A DNA stretch of 43,762 bases from Phormidium sp. OSCR (GTDB lineage Bacteria; Cyanobacteriota; Cyanobacteriia; Cyanobacteriales; Geitlerinemataceae): assembly GCA_001314905.1 (NCBI GenBank), contig LJZT01000030.1, positions 1-43,762 of the forward strand, read 5' to 3'. How positions within the stretch are numbered: position 1 is the first letter of the stretch; every line of letters begins with the position of its first letter. The notes under the pieces were generated by a model. It did no database searches. It had not been told where the DNA came from and worked only from the letters and a program-made list of their open reading frames with translations. Shown here in pieces: positions 16,531 to 26,731 of the stretch. The translations under genes and the position numbers were made by a program.

Positions 16531-17298
16531 CGCTTGTTCCCCGACGGTTTCGGCGAGGGCGTTGCGGGCGATGCGGGTGACGTAAACTGTGACGGCGACG
16601 GTGGCGATGAACCCGATAATTTGGAGAATGCGTTGTAGCATTGCGGCTTGGGGATCGGCGGTGGCGGCCCCGGTTCCCAGGGTGGCTAAACTTCCGGCGA
16701 GAGAGCCGATATAGACGTACATGATGGTTCCGGGAATCATGCCCAGGGAGCCGAGAACGTAGTCTTTGAGAGAGACGTTGGTGATGCCATAGGCGTAGTT
16801 GAGGAGGTTGAAGGGAAAGATGGGAGACAGACGCGTGAGAAAGACGATTTTGAAGCCTTCTCGTCCGACGGCGTCGTCAATGGCGGCAAATTTGCGGTTA
16901 CTGGCGATTTTCCCGGCGACCCAATCCCGGGCGAGATAGCGGCCAATGAGAAAGGCGAGGGTTGAGCCGAGTACGGCGCCGATGAAGACGTAGAGGGAGC
17001 CGAACACCACGCCAAACACGACTCCGCCGCCGAGGGTGACGATGGAACCGGGGAGAAAGGCTACGGTGGCGATGATATAGAGGCCAATGAAGGCAACGAT
17101 GCCTAGGGTTCCTAGGTCTTGGATGTTTTGCAGGGCTTGTTGTAGCCAGAGTTGGGGGTTGAAGCCCACTGGGGAGTCTTGGGCGAGAACTGGGGTGGCT
17201 GCCCCGATGAGAAACCAGGATAGCAGGGGAAGACTGAAGGAGAACATACGGGCGATCGCAGTTTGGGAAGGGTGGGGGACAGGTTTGGACGAGAACAT
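16516..17298 (-). CDS. TVP38/TMEM64 (VTT-domain, DedA-like) membrane protein
   Basis: A protein of about 260 aa. The N-terminal hydrophobic stretch ends in VLAQDSP and may be a signal peptide or first span. The VTT/SNARE-associated domain occupies about residues 65-210. It includes FLPGSIVTLGGGVVFGVVFGS, the conserved RLSPIFPFNLLNYAYGITNV, and YVLGSLGMIPGTIMYVYIGS. This family is linked to lipid scrambling and membrane homeostasis. A hydrophobic C-terminal helix follows. The frame is open to 17424, inside the upstream PstS-like gene, but MFSSKP at 17298 gives the family-like length. The stop lies in the heptamer array. It probably shares a transcript with the PstS-like gene. Confidence 0.88.
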   Translation of the reverse strand: MFSSKPVPHPSQTAIARMFSFSLPLLSWFLIGAATPVLAQDSPVGFNPQLWLQQALQNIQDLGTLGIVAFIGLYIIATVAFLPGSIVTLGGGVVFGVVFGSLYVFIGAVLGSTLAFLIGRYLARDWVAGKIASNRKFAAIDDAVGREGFKIVFLTRLSPIFPFNLLNYAYGITNVSLKDYVLGSLGMIPGTIMYVYIGSLAGSLATLGTGAATADPQAAMLQRILQIIGFIATVAVTVYVTRIARNALAETVGEQAVNSE

Positions 17299-17371
17299 GG
17301 CAACTTTAGCCGATGACGAGTGCTTCTGGTTGGGGTTACGCTCGTTAACGGCTTCTGGATGTGGCGATGGG

Positions 17372-18337
17372 TTAGTTCTGTCCGGCTTGGGCGATCGCCG
17401 TCTGTCCTTCGTCGGAGAAGGCATAACCGAGGAAGGCTTGAACCATCTCGTTGGCGGGGTCTTTATAGACGTAGTAGAGGTTCCGCCGATAGGGATATTG
17501 TTCGGCGATGGGGGTTAAGCCGTCAATGGCCACGGGGCGGACGGTACTTTGGTTGAAAATTTGGGCGGCGGTGGCGTAGCCAATGCCGTCGTCGCCTAAG
17601 GCTCGCAACATGGGGGTGGTGGCATCCCGTTCTAGGGTGGTGATGTTGGGGGTATTGCCAAAGTCGCCGCCGTTGAGAACCAGCTCCCGGAAGGTTTGGT
17701 GTGTGCCGCTGACGGGAGGACGGTTGAGGACGCGAATGGGTTTGTCGGGACCGCCAATCTCTGACCAGTTGGTAATTTCTCCGCTGAAGATGTCAACCAC
17801 GTCTTGTTGGCTCAATCCCTGGCCAAAGGGATTACTGACCCCCACCACGAGGGCGATCGCATCCTCAGCAACGGGGACAGCCACGAGGCCTTGGGCTTCT
17901 TCCTCAGCCCTGAGGGCACGGGAGGAGGCCCCCAGGTCAGCATTGCCCGCCAAAACGGCGTTTATACCATCTCCAGACCCGGTGGCTGAGGTGGTGACGG
18001 TAACTCCAGGAAACTGATCTTCAAAGCCCTGTTTTAAGGCGCTATTGATAGACACCATAGCGGTAGACCCTTGCAAATCGAGGCGGGTTCCGCTGGGAAG
18101 GCTCTCGGGGACGGTAAATTGGCTTGGCGTAACCGGGGAATTGGTGGCCGTTGAGGGGGAGGCGTTGTTGGCTGGAGCGGTTGCTGATGGAGGGGATGAG
18201 GTCTCTGATGGGTTCTCTGATGGGTTCTCTGATGGGGTGTTGGGAGAGCGACTGAGGAACCAATAGACCCCGAAGCCAATTAGGGCTAAGACGAGGATAT
18301 AGACAATAGGCGGTGGTCCGGATTTTGACTGTGACAT
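17372..18337 (-). CDS. PstS-like phosphate-type substrate-binding protein, membrane-anchored
   Basis: A 321-aa protein with an N-terminal membrane anchor (PIVYILVLALIGFGVYWFL). A Ser/Pro/Thr/Asn-rich linker follows, with SENP repeats at about 35-80. The periplasmic binding protein fold starts at LDLQGSTAMVSINSAL, with the phosphate-type motifs SATGSGDGINAVLAG and ADLGASSRAL. SGTHQTF contributes another anion-binding loop. It is related to PstS/SphX, which deliver phosphate to the Pst ABC transporter. No pstCAB genes accompany it and the anchor is unusual, so it may be a sensor or scavenging protein rather than a transporter part. It lies between the PspA-like gene (24-bp gap) and the TVP38 gene. 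Confidence 0.85.
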   Translation of the reverse strand: MSQSKSGPPPIVYILVLALIGFGVYWFLSRSPNTPSENPSENPSETSSPPSATAPANNASPSTATNSPVTPSQFTVPESLPSGTRLDLQGSTAMVSINSALKQGFEDQFPGVTVTTSATGSGDGINAVLAGNADLGASSRALRAEEEAQGLVAVPVAEDAIALVVGVSNPFGQGLSQQDVVDIFSGEITNWSEIGGPDKPIRVLNRPPVSGTHQTFRELVLNGGDFGNTPNITTLERDATTPMLRALGDDGIGYATAAQIFNQSTVRPVAIDGLTPIAEQYPYRRNLYYVYKDPANEMVQAFLGYAFSDEGQTAIAQAGQN

Positions 18338-18361
18338 GGGGGAAGGGGGTTAAGTGACCGA

Positions 18362-19063
18362 TTAAGGAGAATTCTTGAACTGTTGTAAGCGGCGAGCAAC
18401 TTCTTCGTCGAGTTGATGCTGCTCCCAATCCGCCTCGGTGTCGGGAGCAGCTTGGGAGAGTTCTGTTAGGGCTTCTTCTTCGAGGCGTTGCAGTTCTAGG
18501 CGGCTTCGGGCATCGTCGAGGTGCGATCGCGCCGCTTCTAAGTTCTGTTGACGAGAGACTTGACTGAGGGGATCGAGAACGTCTCCGAGTTCGGCCATAT
18601 CTTTGAGATGCTCCACATCAAGGCGATAGGCTTCGAGTTGAATGGTCTCTCGTTGCAGTCGCTCTTCGGAGGCTTGTAAAAACTCTAGGGCTTGTTGCAG
18701 GCGATCGCCAATTTGGGGCAGCAGTTTTTCGAGTTGTACCGCCTGCGTCATGGCTAACCGCGCCCCGGCTTTATCCCCTTGTTGTTGGGCGATCGCCGCC
18801 CGCTTTTCATAGGCCCTCACCTGGTTCAGTTTCGCCTGATATTTCAACTCAGCCTGGCGGTAAGCGGCCCGTTGAGCGCGTACGGTTTGTTCGAGATCTT
18901 GGACCGACTGCTGCATGGTTTTGAGGGAGAGTTCCGCCGTGGTAATGACATCCGGCTCGGCTGCGGGAGGGGCTTCGGGAGGCTTACCCCAGAGCCAGTT
19001 CCAGGTGTTAATGGTGAGGCGTCCGGCCCAATCCCCCATTAACCAGTACACTGCTTTTTTCAT
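18362..19063 (-). CDS. PspA/IM30-like coiled-coil protein
   Basis: A 233-aa, nearly all-helical protein. An N-terminal amphipathic or membrane-binding stretch (residues 1-28, WLMGDWAGRLTINTWNWLWG) and a proline-rich hinge precede a long coiled coil. That coil (residues 45-205) carries the PspA-like pattern YRQAELKYQAKLNQVRAYEKRAAIAQ and DKAGARLAMTQAVQLEKLLP. PspA/IM30 proteins assemble on membranes under stress and are ESCRT-III relatives. This member has a divergent N-terminus, so the assignment rests on the coiled-coil pattern. It sits between the DUF1574 gene (78-bp gap) and the PstS-like gene, as part of a likely four-gene envelope operon. Confidence 0.6.
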   Translation of the reverse strand: MKKAVYWLMGDWAGRLTINTWNWLWGKPPEAPPAAEPDVITTAELSLKTMQQSVQDLEQTVRAQRAAYRQAELKYQAKLNQVRAYEKRAAIAQQQGDKAGARLAMTQAVQLEKLLPQIGDRLQQALEFLQASEERLQRETIQLEAYRLDVEHLKDMAELGDVLDPLSQVSRQQNLEAARSHLDDARSRLELQRLEEEALTELSQAAPDTEADWEQHQLDEEVARRLQQFKNSP

Positions 19064-19141
19064 CTTGATTTCTCATCAGGTCAAGTCGCCTTATCGCCAG
19101 TCTATGGTATTTTTTGGCTGAATGGGTCGCGCCGTTGAGGA

Positions 19142-20407
19142 TTACTTGCTCGGTTCGGGCCAGGGAAGTTGGCTATCTTGGGCCAGTCGTTGAGCCACAG
19201 CCGAGGCCCCCTCACGGTTGAGGTGACTGGGATCGGCGAAGAAGTCGGGGCGATCGCGCCATTGTGCTGATAAATCCCGCACCCACACTCGAGATTGTTG
19301 AGTTTGTTGCTGCAAAAACTCCTGAAATTGGCGTTCGTAGCGGCGGCGCGTTGCATCGAGATACTCGTTGGTGAGGGGTAGATTGACGAAAATCAGGGGA
19401 ATGTTGCGGCCTTGACAGAACTCAATCACCCGGTTGACAGCGTTCCCCTGAACGCCGCCGAGGTTGAAGTTGGCGTAGTCGCGATCGTAGTCTCCCGGAA
19501 CAGGGGGGAACTGCTGAAAATAGGTTTGGGGATTAAAGCGATCGCGGACAACTTGAAAGCCGTTCGAGTCTATATCGCGACGGGAGAGAATCACCGGAAC
19601 CTCACTGTCTCGGGAGCCATTATTGCGCAATCGCTGATAGCCAGGGGAATTGCGGATGCGGCTAAAGGTGCGATCGTCTCGTCCACTATTAAAGGCCCGA
19701 GAGCCATCGGCCCAAATCATCACTTTGGGCAATTGTTCTGGCGTTAGGATATCTCTGAGCAAGAGATTGACGACTTGAGCGGTGGCCCCATTGATACTGA
19801 AATTAAACACTCGTACCCCGGAAAAACCACGACCATTGAGGTCAAATTGTAATCGCTTGGCATCGAGGCCCTGTAAACCTCGGGAACTGCCAATAATTAA
19901 GATATCCGGCGCTCCCAACGTGGCCACATAGGCTCGATAGAGAGCAAACTGCTCATCTAACACCAAACTATTAAACGTCGGATAGGGCAAACGATTGCCG
20001 CTGTTCTCCGCTCGTTGGAGGGCGAAATCAGCATTGTGCAGATATTCTTGCACTTTTTTCTGAGCAAAGGCCCGCTCTGGAGCCGTCACCGGAACCGATT
20101 GCATGGCCGCTAGGGCTTCTGTCCAATATTGCACCACCTGATGCCAATCTTCGGGGCTGCTGGCCTGTTGTGAGGCTTGCCAGGCCCGGGAGGCGCGATC
20201 GGTCCCCCGATTAAAGGCCTGTAACCCTGACGGCGATTCCGTCGTCTCCTGCGCCTGCCTGGCCTGCACTGGCGTCTCGATCGCCTTGGGATTGACGGGA
20301 GAACTGTCCGCCCCCAGATGACTCCAGGCCAAAAGGGCCAGAATGGCGGCGATGGCGATCGCCAGGGGGCGCAGTTGGCGCCAGTGGTGTGTCAACAGCT
20401 TTAACAT
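19142..20407 (-). CDS. DUF1574-like SGNH-fold protein, membrane-anchored
   Basis: A 421-aa protein. An N-terminal signal anchor (LRPLAIAIAAILALLAWSHL) is followed by a helical region at about 55-150. An SGNH/GDSL-like domain follows, with block I ILIIGSSRGLQGLD near residue 170. The final block DPSHLNREGA, near residue 400, supplies the Asp-x-x-His of the catalytic triad. Between them lie FNFSINGATAQ and VMIWADGSRAF. Such proteins are often esterases or O-acetyl-transfer enzymes acting on extracellular polysaccharide; the substrate here is not known. It is the first gene of the leftward cluster with the PspA-like, PstS-like and TVP38 genes. It follows the rpoC2 terminator on the same strand. 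Confidence 0.75.
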   Translation of the reverse strand: MLKLLTHHWRQLRPLAIAIAAILALLAWSHLGADSSPVNPKAIETPVQARQAQETTESPSGLQAFNRGTDRASRAWQASQQASSPEDWHQVVQYWTEALAAMQSVPVTAPERAFAQKKVQEYLHNADFALQRAENSGNRLPYPTFNSLVLDEQFALYRAYVATLGAPDILIIGSSRGLQGLDAKRLQFDLNGRGFSGVRVFNFSINGATAQVVNLLLRDILTPEQLPKVMIWADGSRAFNSGRDDRTFSRIRNSPGYQRLRNNGSRDSEVPVILSRRDIDSNGFQVVRDRFNPQTYFQQFPPVPGDYDRDYANFNLGGVQGNAVNRVIEFCQGRNIPLIFVNLPLTNEYLDATRRRYERQFQEFLQQQTQQSRVWVRDLSAQWRDRPDFFADPSHLNREGASAVAQRLAQDSQLPWPEPSK

Positions 20408-20447
20408 TCTGCAATCGATTCCCTATAGCCATGGATTAGCAAGAACA

Positions 20448-20477
20448 AACCCCGCCTTGCCAACGCAAAGCGGGGTT
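20448..20477 (-). terminator. rpoC2 terminator hairpin
   Basis: An 8-bp GC-rich stem (20448-20455 with 20470-20477, AACCCCGC/GCGGGGTT) continues past one mismatch into a 4-bp stem with a CAAC loop. On the minus strand a T-rich stretch (TGTTCTT) follows. It lies 30 bp after the rpoC2 stop and separates the polymerase operon from the DUF1574 gene. Confidence 0.75.
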
Positions 20478-20507
20478 CTGACTTAGATCACGAGCCAACT
20501 ATCCCAC

Positions 20508-23500
20508 TTAAGCCGTGGGATCATCATCGTCCTCGTCGTCATCATCATCATCAAACGCATCAGGATCAAAGTCCTCGTCGTCATCATCATCATCGAAGCC
20601 ATCCGCCTCGAACTCATCCTCATCGCTCTCATCACTCTCAGCGAGATCCCCATCATCGAGAATCGCCGTAGACCCGTCATCTCCATCCGGTAAGATGGCC
20701 GCCGACTCATCACTGACACTTCCCGTGAGGTTGTAGGCGCGAGCGGTGCGATCGTCCAAGACCACATCTTGGATCTTACTCTCATCGTCCACACCATTGA
20801 CCACCGAGTTAATCTCATTGATATCGGCATCTGGGGCCGAGAAGTTTAACTCTTCATAGGCATTGAACCCCGTTCCGGCAGGAATCAAACGACCAATAAT
20901 GACGTTTTCCTTCAAACCGCGCAACCAATCGGATTTACCCTCAATCGCCGCTTCAGTCAGCACACGAGTCGTTTCTTGGAAACTCGCCGCACTAATAAAG
21001 CTATCCGTATTGAGAGACGCCTTCGTAATCCCCAACAGCATCGGCGTATATTGAGCCGGAGCGCCGCCAGTGATGGCCATAGCTTCATTGACCTGTTCGA
21101 CCTGACGCAGTTCAATCAACTCACCCGGTAACATGGTCGTGTCACCGCCATCATCGATTTTCACCTTCGAGGTCATCTGACGCACAATCACCTCAATGTG
21201 TTTGTCAGAAATATCCACCCCTTGAGATTGATACACCGACTGCACCTCATTAACCAAGAAGGTTTGCACATTGCTAAAGCCCGTCAACGCCGCCTCATAA
21301 GTCCCCGAAGGCGCGAGGTAATCAAACCAACATTCAAGGATTTCATGGGGGTTCGAGGGACCATCAGTGAGGGGTTCAGCCACATCCACCCGTTGACCGT
21401 CCACCACCAAAACATTATGTCCTGACAGGGTGCGGTACTCCGAGACCGTGCCATCGTCTTCGACCACACGAATTTCAACGGAATCATCATCCTCATAGAT
21501 GACCTGAGCGGTTCCTGGACGACGGTTGAGAACGCAGGCCTCTTTCGGTTTGCGGGCTTCGAGGAGTTCTTCAATCCGAGGTAGCCCCTGAATGATGTCT
21601 CCAGTTTTCGCCCGTTCAAACACCAGCAGCACCAGGTTATCCCCCCGTTGCACCAAGCTGCCATCATCCACATGGAGAATTGCACCCGGAGACACACGAT
21701 AAGGACGAGCGTGACGCAAGACAATCTCGTTGTCGTGAATTTCAACCACTTGCCCCGATTCTTCTAAGGTTACCCCTTCGGCTACCGTGGCACCGCTGAC
21801 GAGCAGATCTCCTTCTTTGACTTGAGGCTCAGCCCCCCCAAGATCGAGGCTAAAGCGATCCTCCTTACTGACAATCAGAACCCGGCGAGTGGCTTCAGTC
21901 CCTTCACGAATCCCCCGCACCATCCCCGCATTGCGACAGGCAATTTCCGTGCGAGCCACGACGGAGCCAGGCTCGATTTGGTCGCCATCTTCAACCAATA
22001 AACGGGTACTGGTGGTACTGGTAAAAAGCGGATCGACGTTGGTATTTTCCCGACGCACCGTCAAGGATTCAACCACCACCAATTGCAGGCGCATGGCTTC
22101 ATCATCGTCCTCATCGGGGACGAGTTCGATGTCGGCTTCGAGGTGACGAGCATCGCTGCCAATGTCCAGAATCAGTTGGGTGCGGATGAGTTCTTGGCCT
22201 TCAACGGATTTAATCCGCTCGCCATCTTTAAAGGGCAACATCCGCTGTACGGGCCGCAGAGCGATGGGGAAGGCGTTTTCTTGGCCTTCCGCCGGCTGCT
22301 GACTGGGAACCGAGGGCGTATCGGGCACTTGGAACTCTTCAACCGGACGCAGCAGCACCCCAGTTCCTTCGGGAGTGGTGACGGATTCAACGAAACAGAG
22401 AGACTCGGCGACTAAGCCAGGGGCCACTTCTTGTCCGGGATGGACGAGGCTCTGTTCGGGAACGCTGAGTTTGTCGTTGCTGCTGAGGTCCAGGAGATGG
22501 AAGTCTCCGGCTTTAATGGAGATTTCCCGCAAAATGTCGTTTTTCTGGACGACTTCGACGATGCCACTGTTCTGACAGTAGATGTCTTTGACGACTTCGG
22601 TACCGGCTTCAACAAAGTCCCCATCTTCGACTTCGAGTAGGGAGATGTCTTTGTTGATTTCGTGGGTTTCTTCGGGAATCCAGATCATGGTTCCCCCTTT
22701 GGTGATCTCGTAGCCGGCTTTGCTGCCTTTGCCTCGTTTGGCGACTTCGATATCGCCGTATTTGAGAATCCCGCCGGTGTGGGTTTTGTAGGTGTCGTCA
22801 ATCAGTTCGGCCACCACTTGACCATTGCGCACTTTTGTGCCTGGTGTGGCCGTGAGGGTAAATTCTTGCCCCTGTTGGGTCGAGACGATGTAATGGTCGC
22901 GCCCTTGACTGGTGACGGTGGTGACTTTGGCGCTGTCGAGACGCACCGAGGCGGTAATGATATCGACTTCTTTGGGGATAGTCGGTGCCGGGGCCAGGCT
23001 GGATTCTCCGGCATCTTCGGGGGAGGGGAGATCCTCTTGAGGGATGCGCACAATCCCGCCGGTTTCACTGGGGGTTTCGGTGACGGCGAGGACATCTCCG
23101 GCGGCGACGGAATGGCCGTTTTTGACGACGGGAGTTGCCCCAGGGGGAAGATTATAGACTTCGCCTTTTAGCACCCACATCAGTCCACCGCGAGCGGCGA
23201 TGATGGTGGTGTTGCCCTGACGGTCTTTTTTCTCCTCGGGGATGACGCCGGCATATTTGACTTCCCCGCCGATATCTGTGGCCACGTCTTTGGTGGCTTT
23301 CTCGGTGTTCTTACGGGTGCGAGCATTGCCGATGGGAACTTCGGCGATAAATTCATCGGCGCTGACGCTGTCGCCATCGCGGATGATCAGGGTTGACCCT
23401 TGGGGCAAGAAGATGCTATGGCGTTTGCCTTTGCCGCTGGGTTCAATGACGAGATCTCCGGCTTGTTCGACCATGTAGGCTTCTTCCCCGTGGCGAGTCC

Positions 23501-24653
23501 GGTAGGGACGAGCGGTGAGGTCTTTGCCGTAGCGTGCGGTTCCGTCGAAGGGGGCTTTGGCGGGTCGGGCCACTTCCCCGGTGAAGACCCCGCCGGTGTG
23601 GAAGGTCCGCATGGTGAGCTGGGTTCCCGGTTCGCCGATACTTTGGGCGGCGATAATCCCTACGGCTTCACCGAGGTCCACCAGTTCGGCATGGGCCAAA
23701 CTCCAGCCGTAGCAATGTTGACAGACGCTACGGGCTGATTCACAGGTCAGAGGCGATCGCACCCGCACCTCCTCGAGGCCAGCCGCAACAATCGCATCGG
23801 CCAGTTCTTGACAAATGACCTGATTGCGCCGAGATTCGATGACCTCTTCGCAATTGTCATGGCGATTGTGAACGGAGACAGTAATCAGTTCCCCGGTTTT
23901 CGGGTGATGGACATCTTCGGCCAAAACCCGACCCAAAAGACGGGTTTCGAGGGGAATCGATACTCGTTCCCCGCTACGCATACTTTGCAGAGGAATGCTG
24001 CGCTGGGTTCCACAGTCGAGTTCCCGGACAATGGTGTCCTGAGACACGTCCACAAGACGACGGGTGAGATACCCTGAGTCAGCGGTACGCAGGGCGGTAT
24101 CGACAAGACCTTTACGCGCCCCGTAGGAGGAAATAATGTACTCGGTAACGGTTAGACCTTCCCGGAAGTTCGTTTTAATGGGTAAGTCGATGATTTCCCC
24201 TTGTGGGTTAGCCATCAAGCCCCGCATTCCCACCAACTGACGCACCTGGGAGATATTCCCCCGCGCCCCAGAAAAGGCCATCATATACACCGAGTTGAGG
24301 GGGTCACTTTGTTTGAAGTTGGTGACCACGTCATCTTTGAGTTCTTCGCTGGTGGTACTCCAGGTGTCGATGACTTTCTGGAAACGCTCCACCTCGGTAA
24401 TTTCCCCTCGGGTATAACGAGCTTCGGTGACATCAATTTCTTGTTGGGCTGTAGCCAGCAATTGCGGCTTGGAGGGCGGAATCTGCAAGTCCTCGATACT
24501 AATGGACACCCCAGCTCGGGTAGCATAGCGAAAGCCCAGGTCTTTGAGGTGATCGGCAATTTGGGCGGTTTTTGCGGTTCCATGATAGCTAAAGGCCCAA
24601 GCGATCAGGGAGCGTAGTTGTTTTTTGTCGACGACTCGATTGTAAAAGAGCAT
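20508..24653 (-). CDS. rpoC2: RNA polymerase beta' subunit, C-terminal part (RpoC2)
   Basis: A 1381-aa protein. It is the C-terminal portion of the largest polymerase subunit, which in cyanobacteria and plastids is encoded apart from RpoC1. Early residues include [20 protein letters not shown] and the trigger-loop/bridge region around [19 protein letters not shown] and [20 protein letters not shown]. The jaw-side motif [21 protein letters not shown] is also present. Between about residues 360 and 1000 lies the large insertion of repeated beta-barrel sandwich hybrid modules (SI3) typical of cyanobacteria. The last ~60 residues are almost entirely Asp and Glu. It is separated from rpoC1 by 77 bp and is followed by a terminator. 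Confidence 0.98.
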   Translation of the reverse strand: MLFYNRVVDKKQLRSLIAWAFSYHGTAKTAQIADHLKDLGFRYATRAGVSISIEDLQIPPSKPQLLATAQQEIDVTEARYTRGEITEVERFQKVIDTWSTTSEELKDDVVTNFKQSDPLNSVYMMAFSGARGNISQVRQLVGMRGLMANPQGEIIDLPIKTNFREGLTVTEYIISSYGARKGLVDTALRTADSGYLTRRLVDVSQDTIVRELDCGTQRSIPLQSMRSGERVSIPLETRLLGRVLAEDVHHPKTGELITVSVHNRHDNCEEVIESRRNQVICQELADAIVAAGLEEVRVRSPLTCESARSVCQHCYGWSLAHAELVDLGEAVGIIAAQSIGEPGTQLTMRTFHTGGVFTGEVARPAKAPFDGTARYGKDLTARPYRTRHGEEAYMVEQAGDLVIEPSGKGKRHSIFLPQGSTLIIRDGDSVSADEFIAEVPIGNARTRKNTEKATKDVATDIGGEVKYAGVIPEEKKDRQGNTTIIAARGGLMWVLKGEVYNLPPGATPVVKNGHSVAAGDVLAVTETPSETGGIVRIPQEDLPSPEDAGESSLAPAPTIPKEVDIITASVRLDSAKVTTVTSQGRDHYIVSTQQGQEFTLTATPGTKVRNGQVVAELIDDTYKTHTGGILKYGDIEVAKRGKGSKAGYEITKGGTMIWIPEETHEINKDISLLEVEDGDFVEAGTEVVKDIYCQNSGIVEVVQKNDILREISIKAGDFHLLDLSSNDKLSVPEQSLVHPGQEVAPGLVAESLCFVESVTTPEGTGVLLRPVEEFQVPDTPSVPSQQPAEGQENAFPIALRPVQRMLPFKDGERIKSVEGQELIRTQLILDIGSDARHLEADIELVPDEDDDEAMRLQLVVVESLTVRRENTNVDPLFTSTTSTRLLVEDGDQIEPGSVVARTEIACRNAGMVRGIREGTEATRRVLIVSKEDRFSLDLGGAEPQVKEGDLLVSGATVAEGVTLEESGQVVEIHDNEIVLRHARPYRVSPGAILHVDDGSLVQRGDNLVLLVFERAKTGDIIQGLPRIEELLEARKPKEACVLNRRPGTAQVIYEDDDSVEIRVVEDDGTVSEYRTLSGHNVLVVDGQRVDVAEPLTDGPSNPHEILECWFDYLAPSGTYEAALTGFSNVQTFLVNEVQSVYQSQGVDISDKHIEVIVRQMTSKVKIDDGGDTTMLPGELIELRQVEQVNEAMAITGGAPAQYTPMLLGITKASLNTDSFISAASFQETTRVLTEAAIEGKSDWLRGLKENVIIGRLIPAGTGFNAYEELNFSAPDADINEINSVVNGVDDESKIQDVVLDDRTARAYNLTGSVSDESAAILPDGDDGSTAILDDGDLAESDESDEDEFEADGFDDDDDDEDFDPDAFDDDDDDEDDDDPTA

Positions 24654-24730
24654 AGTCTCTCAACGTTGACGGGTGTGATAGGGGCAAGACGAAATAACCC
24701 AGGAGGTATCCCCCCTGGGGAGAACGGTCT

Positions 24731-26605
24731 CTAGGCTAGAGCTTCTCGGATGGCTTGGTTATAGATAACCCGGCCTGGGGTGGTATAGACATATTGGGCG
24801 ATGAGTTTTCCATCGGCATCGAAGCGTTTACGGCTGTATTGGTAGCGTTTCAAAACGCTGCCATCGTCGAGGGTTTGTTCGTCAATCAGGGGGTCATCGC
24901 CTCCGGTTACAACCTTGTCATCCAAGCCCAAACGCACCCAGACATACTTATGCAGATGAACCAACCCCCGTTCATGGGCAATAATCAGATCCTCAGGGTT
25001 AGCAAAGGTCTGTTCGTTTTTATCTTGAACCGTTGGGTTCTCAGCGGTGAGGTAGTAGCAGCCCAAAACCATGTCCTGACTCGGCGTAACAATGGGTTGT
25101 CCGGTAGCGGGGGAGAGGATGTTGTTGCAAGCCAACATCAGCAACCGCGCTTCGGCTTGGGCTTCGAGGGATAGGGGAACGTGAACGGCCATTTGGTCCC
25201 CGTCAAAGTCAGCGTTGAAGGCTGGACAAACGAGGGGGTGCAGTTGGATGGCGCGACCATCGACCAGAATTGGCTCAAAGGCTTGAATCCCCAAACGGTG
25301 CAGGGTCGGCGCCCGGTTGAGCATGACGGGATGGCCTTCGATGACTTCTTCGAGAACATCCCAAATGTTGGGGTCGTTGCGAGAAATTAGTTTTTTGGCG
25401 GCTTTGATATTGTTAACAATGCCCTGACGAATCAACCGGTGAATGACGAAGGGTTGGAATAATTCGATCGCCATCTCCCGAGGTAAACCACATTGGTGGA
25501 TTTCCAACTTCGGACCCACGACAATCACACTCCGCCCCGAGTAGTCCACCCGTTTTCCGAGCAAGTTCTGACGGAAGCGACCCTGTTTCCCTTCAATGAT
25601 ATCGCTGAGGGATTTCAGGGGGCGATTATTGGCACCAACCACCGTCCGTCCCCGCCGTCCGTTGTCGATGAGGGCATCAACAGCTTCTTGCAACATCCGT
25701 TTTTCGTTCCGGATGATAATTTCCGGGGCCAAAATCTCCTGTAAGCGAGCCAGGCGGTTGTTACGGTTAATGACCCGACGATAGAGGTCATTGAGGTCAC
25801 TGGTGGCAAAGCGGCCCCCATCGAGCTGCACCATGGGGCGCAAGTCAGGGGGAATCACGGGGATAGCATCGAGGACCATCCATTCGGGGCGAGCGCCGGT
25901 GGCGATGAAGTTGTCAATCACCCGCAGTCGTTTGATGAGTTTGGCCCGTTTTTGCCCTTTGGAGTTGGAGATATCTTCCCGCAACTTCTCGGCCACCACT
26001 TCGAGTTCCATATCCGCCAGCAACTGCTGGATGGCTTCAGCACCAATCCCTACTTCAATCCCCTCGAGTTGGGAGTCCTCGTCATAGAGTTGTTCCTCGA
26101 TTTCCATCCATTGGTCTTCGAGGAGCAGTTGTTTGTAGGCCAAGTTATCGGCGTTGCCGGGATTCAAGACCACATAGGCGTTGAAATAGACGATTTGCTC
26201 CACATCTCGCAGGGGCATATCCAGCAAGATGGCCATGTAACTGGGAATCCCTTTGAGATACCAAACATGGGTCACCGGGGCCGCCAGTTTGATGTAGCCC
26301 ATGCGGTGACGACGCACGCGGGATTCGGTCACTTCTACGCCGCAGCGTTCGCAGACAATGCCACGGTGACGCACTCGTTTATATTTGCCGCAGTGACATT
26401 CCCAGTCCTTGGCGGGGCCGAAAATGCGCTCACAGAATAAGCCGTCCATTTCCGGTTTCAGGGTGCGGTAGTTGATGGTTTCAGGTTTGGTGACTTCACC
26501 GACGACCTGGCCGTTGGGAAGTGTCCGTTCTCCCCAACTGCGAATCCGCTCCGGGGAGGCGATGGCGATTTTGACGTAATCAAAGCGCTGTTCGACTTTT
26601 GGCAT
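24731..26605 (-). CDS. rpoC1: RNA polymerase gamma subunit (RpoC1, beta' N-terminal part)
   Basis: A 624-aa protein, the N-terminal part of beta' in the split cyanobacterial arrangement. It carries the zinc ribbon [20 protein letters not shown] near residues 70-90. The clamp helices are at [18 protein letters not shown], the lid/rudder region near [20 protein letters not shown]. The active-site Mg2+ motif [12 protein letters not shown] lies near residue 470. Its length is normal. It follows rpoB after a 126-bp spacer that contains a strong inverted repeat, and precedes rpoC2. Confidence 0.98.
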   Translation of the reverse strand: MPKVEQRFDYVKIAIASPERIRSWGERTLPNGQVVGEVTKPETINYRTLKPEMDGLFCERIFGPAKDWECHCGKYKRVRHRGIVCERCGVEVTESRVRRHRMGYIKLAAPVTHVWYLKGIPSYMAILLDMPLRDVEQIVYFNAYVVLNPGNADNLAYKQLLLEDQWMEIEEQLYDEDSQLEGIEVGIGAEAIQQLLADMELEVVAEKLREDISNSKGQKRAKLIKRLRVIDNFIATGARPEWMVLDAIPVIPPDLRPMVQLDGGRFATSDLNDLYRRVINRNNRLARLQEILAPEIIIRNEKRMLQEAVDALIDNGRRGRTVVGANNRPLKSLSDIIEGKQGRFRQNLLGKRVDYSGRSVIVVGPKLEIHQCGLPREMAIELFQPFVIHRLIRQGIVNNIKAAKKLISRNDPNIWDVLEEVIEGHPVMLNRAPTLHRLGIQAFEPILVDGRAIQLHPLVCPAFNADFDGDQMAVHVPLSLEAQAEARLLMLACNNILSPATGQPIVTPSQDMVLGCYYLTAENPTVQDKNEQTFANPEDLIIAHERGLVHLHKYVWVRLGLDDKVVTGGDDPLIDEQTLDDGSVLKRYQYSRKRFDADGKLIAQYVYTTPGRVIYNQAIREALA

Positions 26606-26656
26606 CGTTTTGGGTACTCCGAAGGTTCTCTAGTCTGTGGGATGAGGGGGATATCG

Positions 26657-26708
26657 ACCTCCGCTGACTGAGTCTGCCCCGAAATTGGGGGCCGAGGACA
26701 GCGGAGGT
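26657..26708. other. Long hairpin in the rpoB-rpoC1 spacer
   Basis: ACCTCCGCTG (26657-26666) is perfectly inverted at 26699-26708. It encloses a second smaller hairpin in which CCCC (26677-26680) pairs with GGGG (26687-26690). No T-tract follows on the transcribed strand. A role as an RNA-processing site or partial attenuator within the operon is inferred, not shown. Confidence 0.7.
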
Positions 26709-26731
26709 GGGGGGCTGATTGGGGAGGTGGC

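Noticed and set aside
24698-24719. A hairpin in the rpoC1-rpoC2 spacer
   Set aside because: Only a 6-bp stem (CCCAGG/CCTGGG) with a 10-nt loop; too weak to list as a feature.
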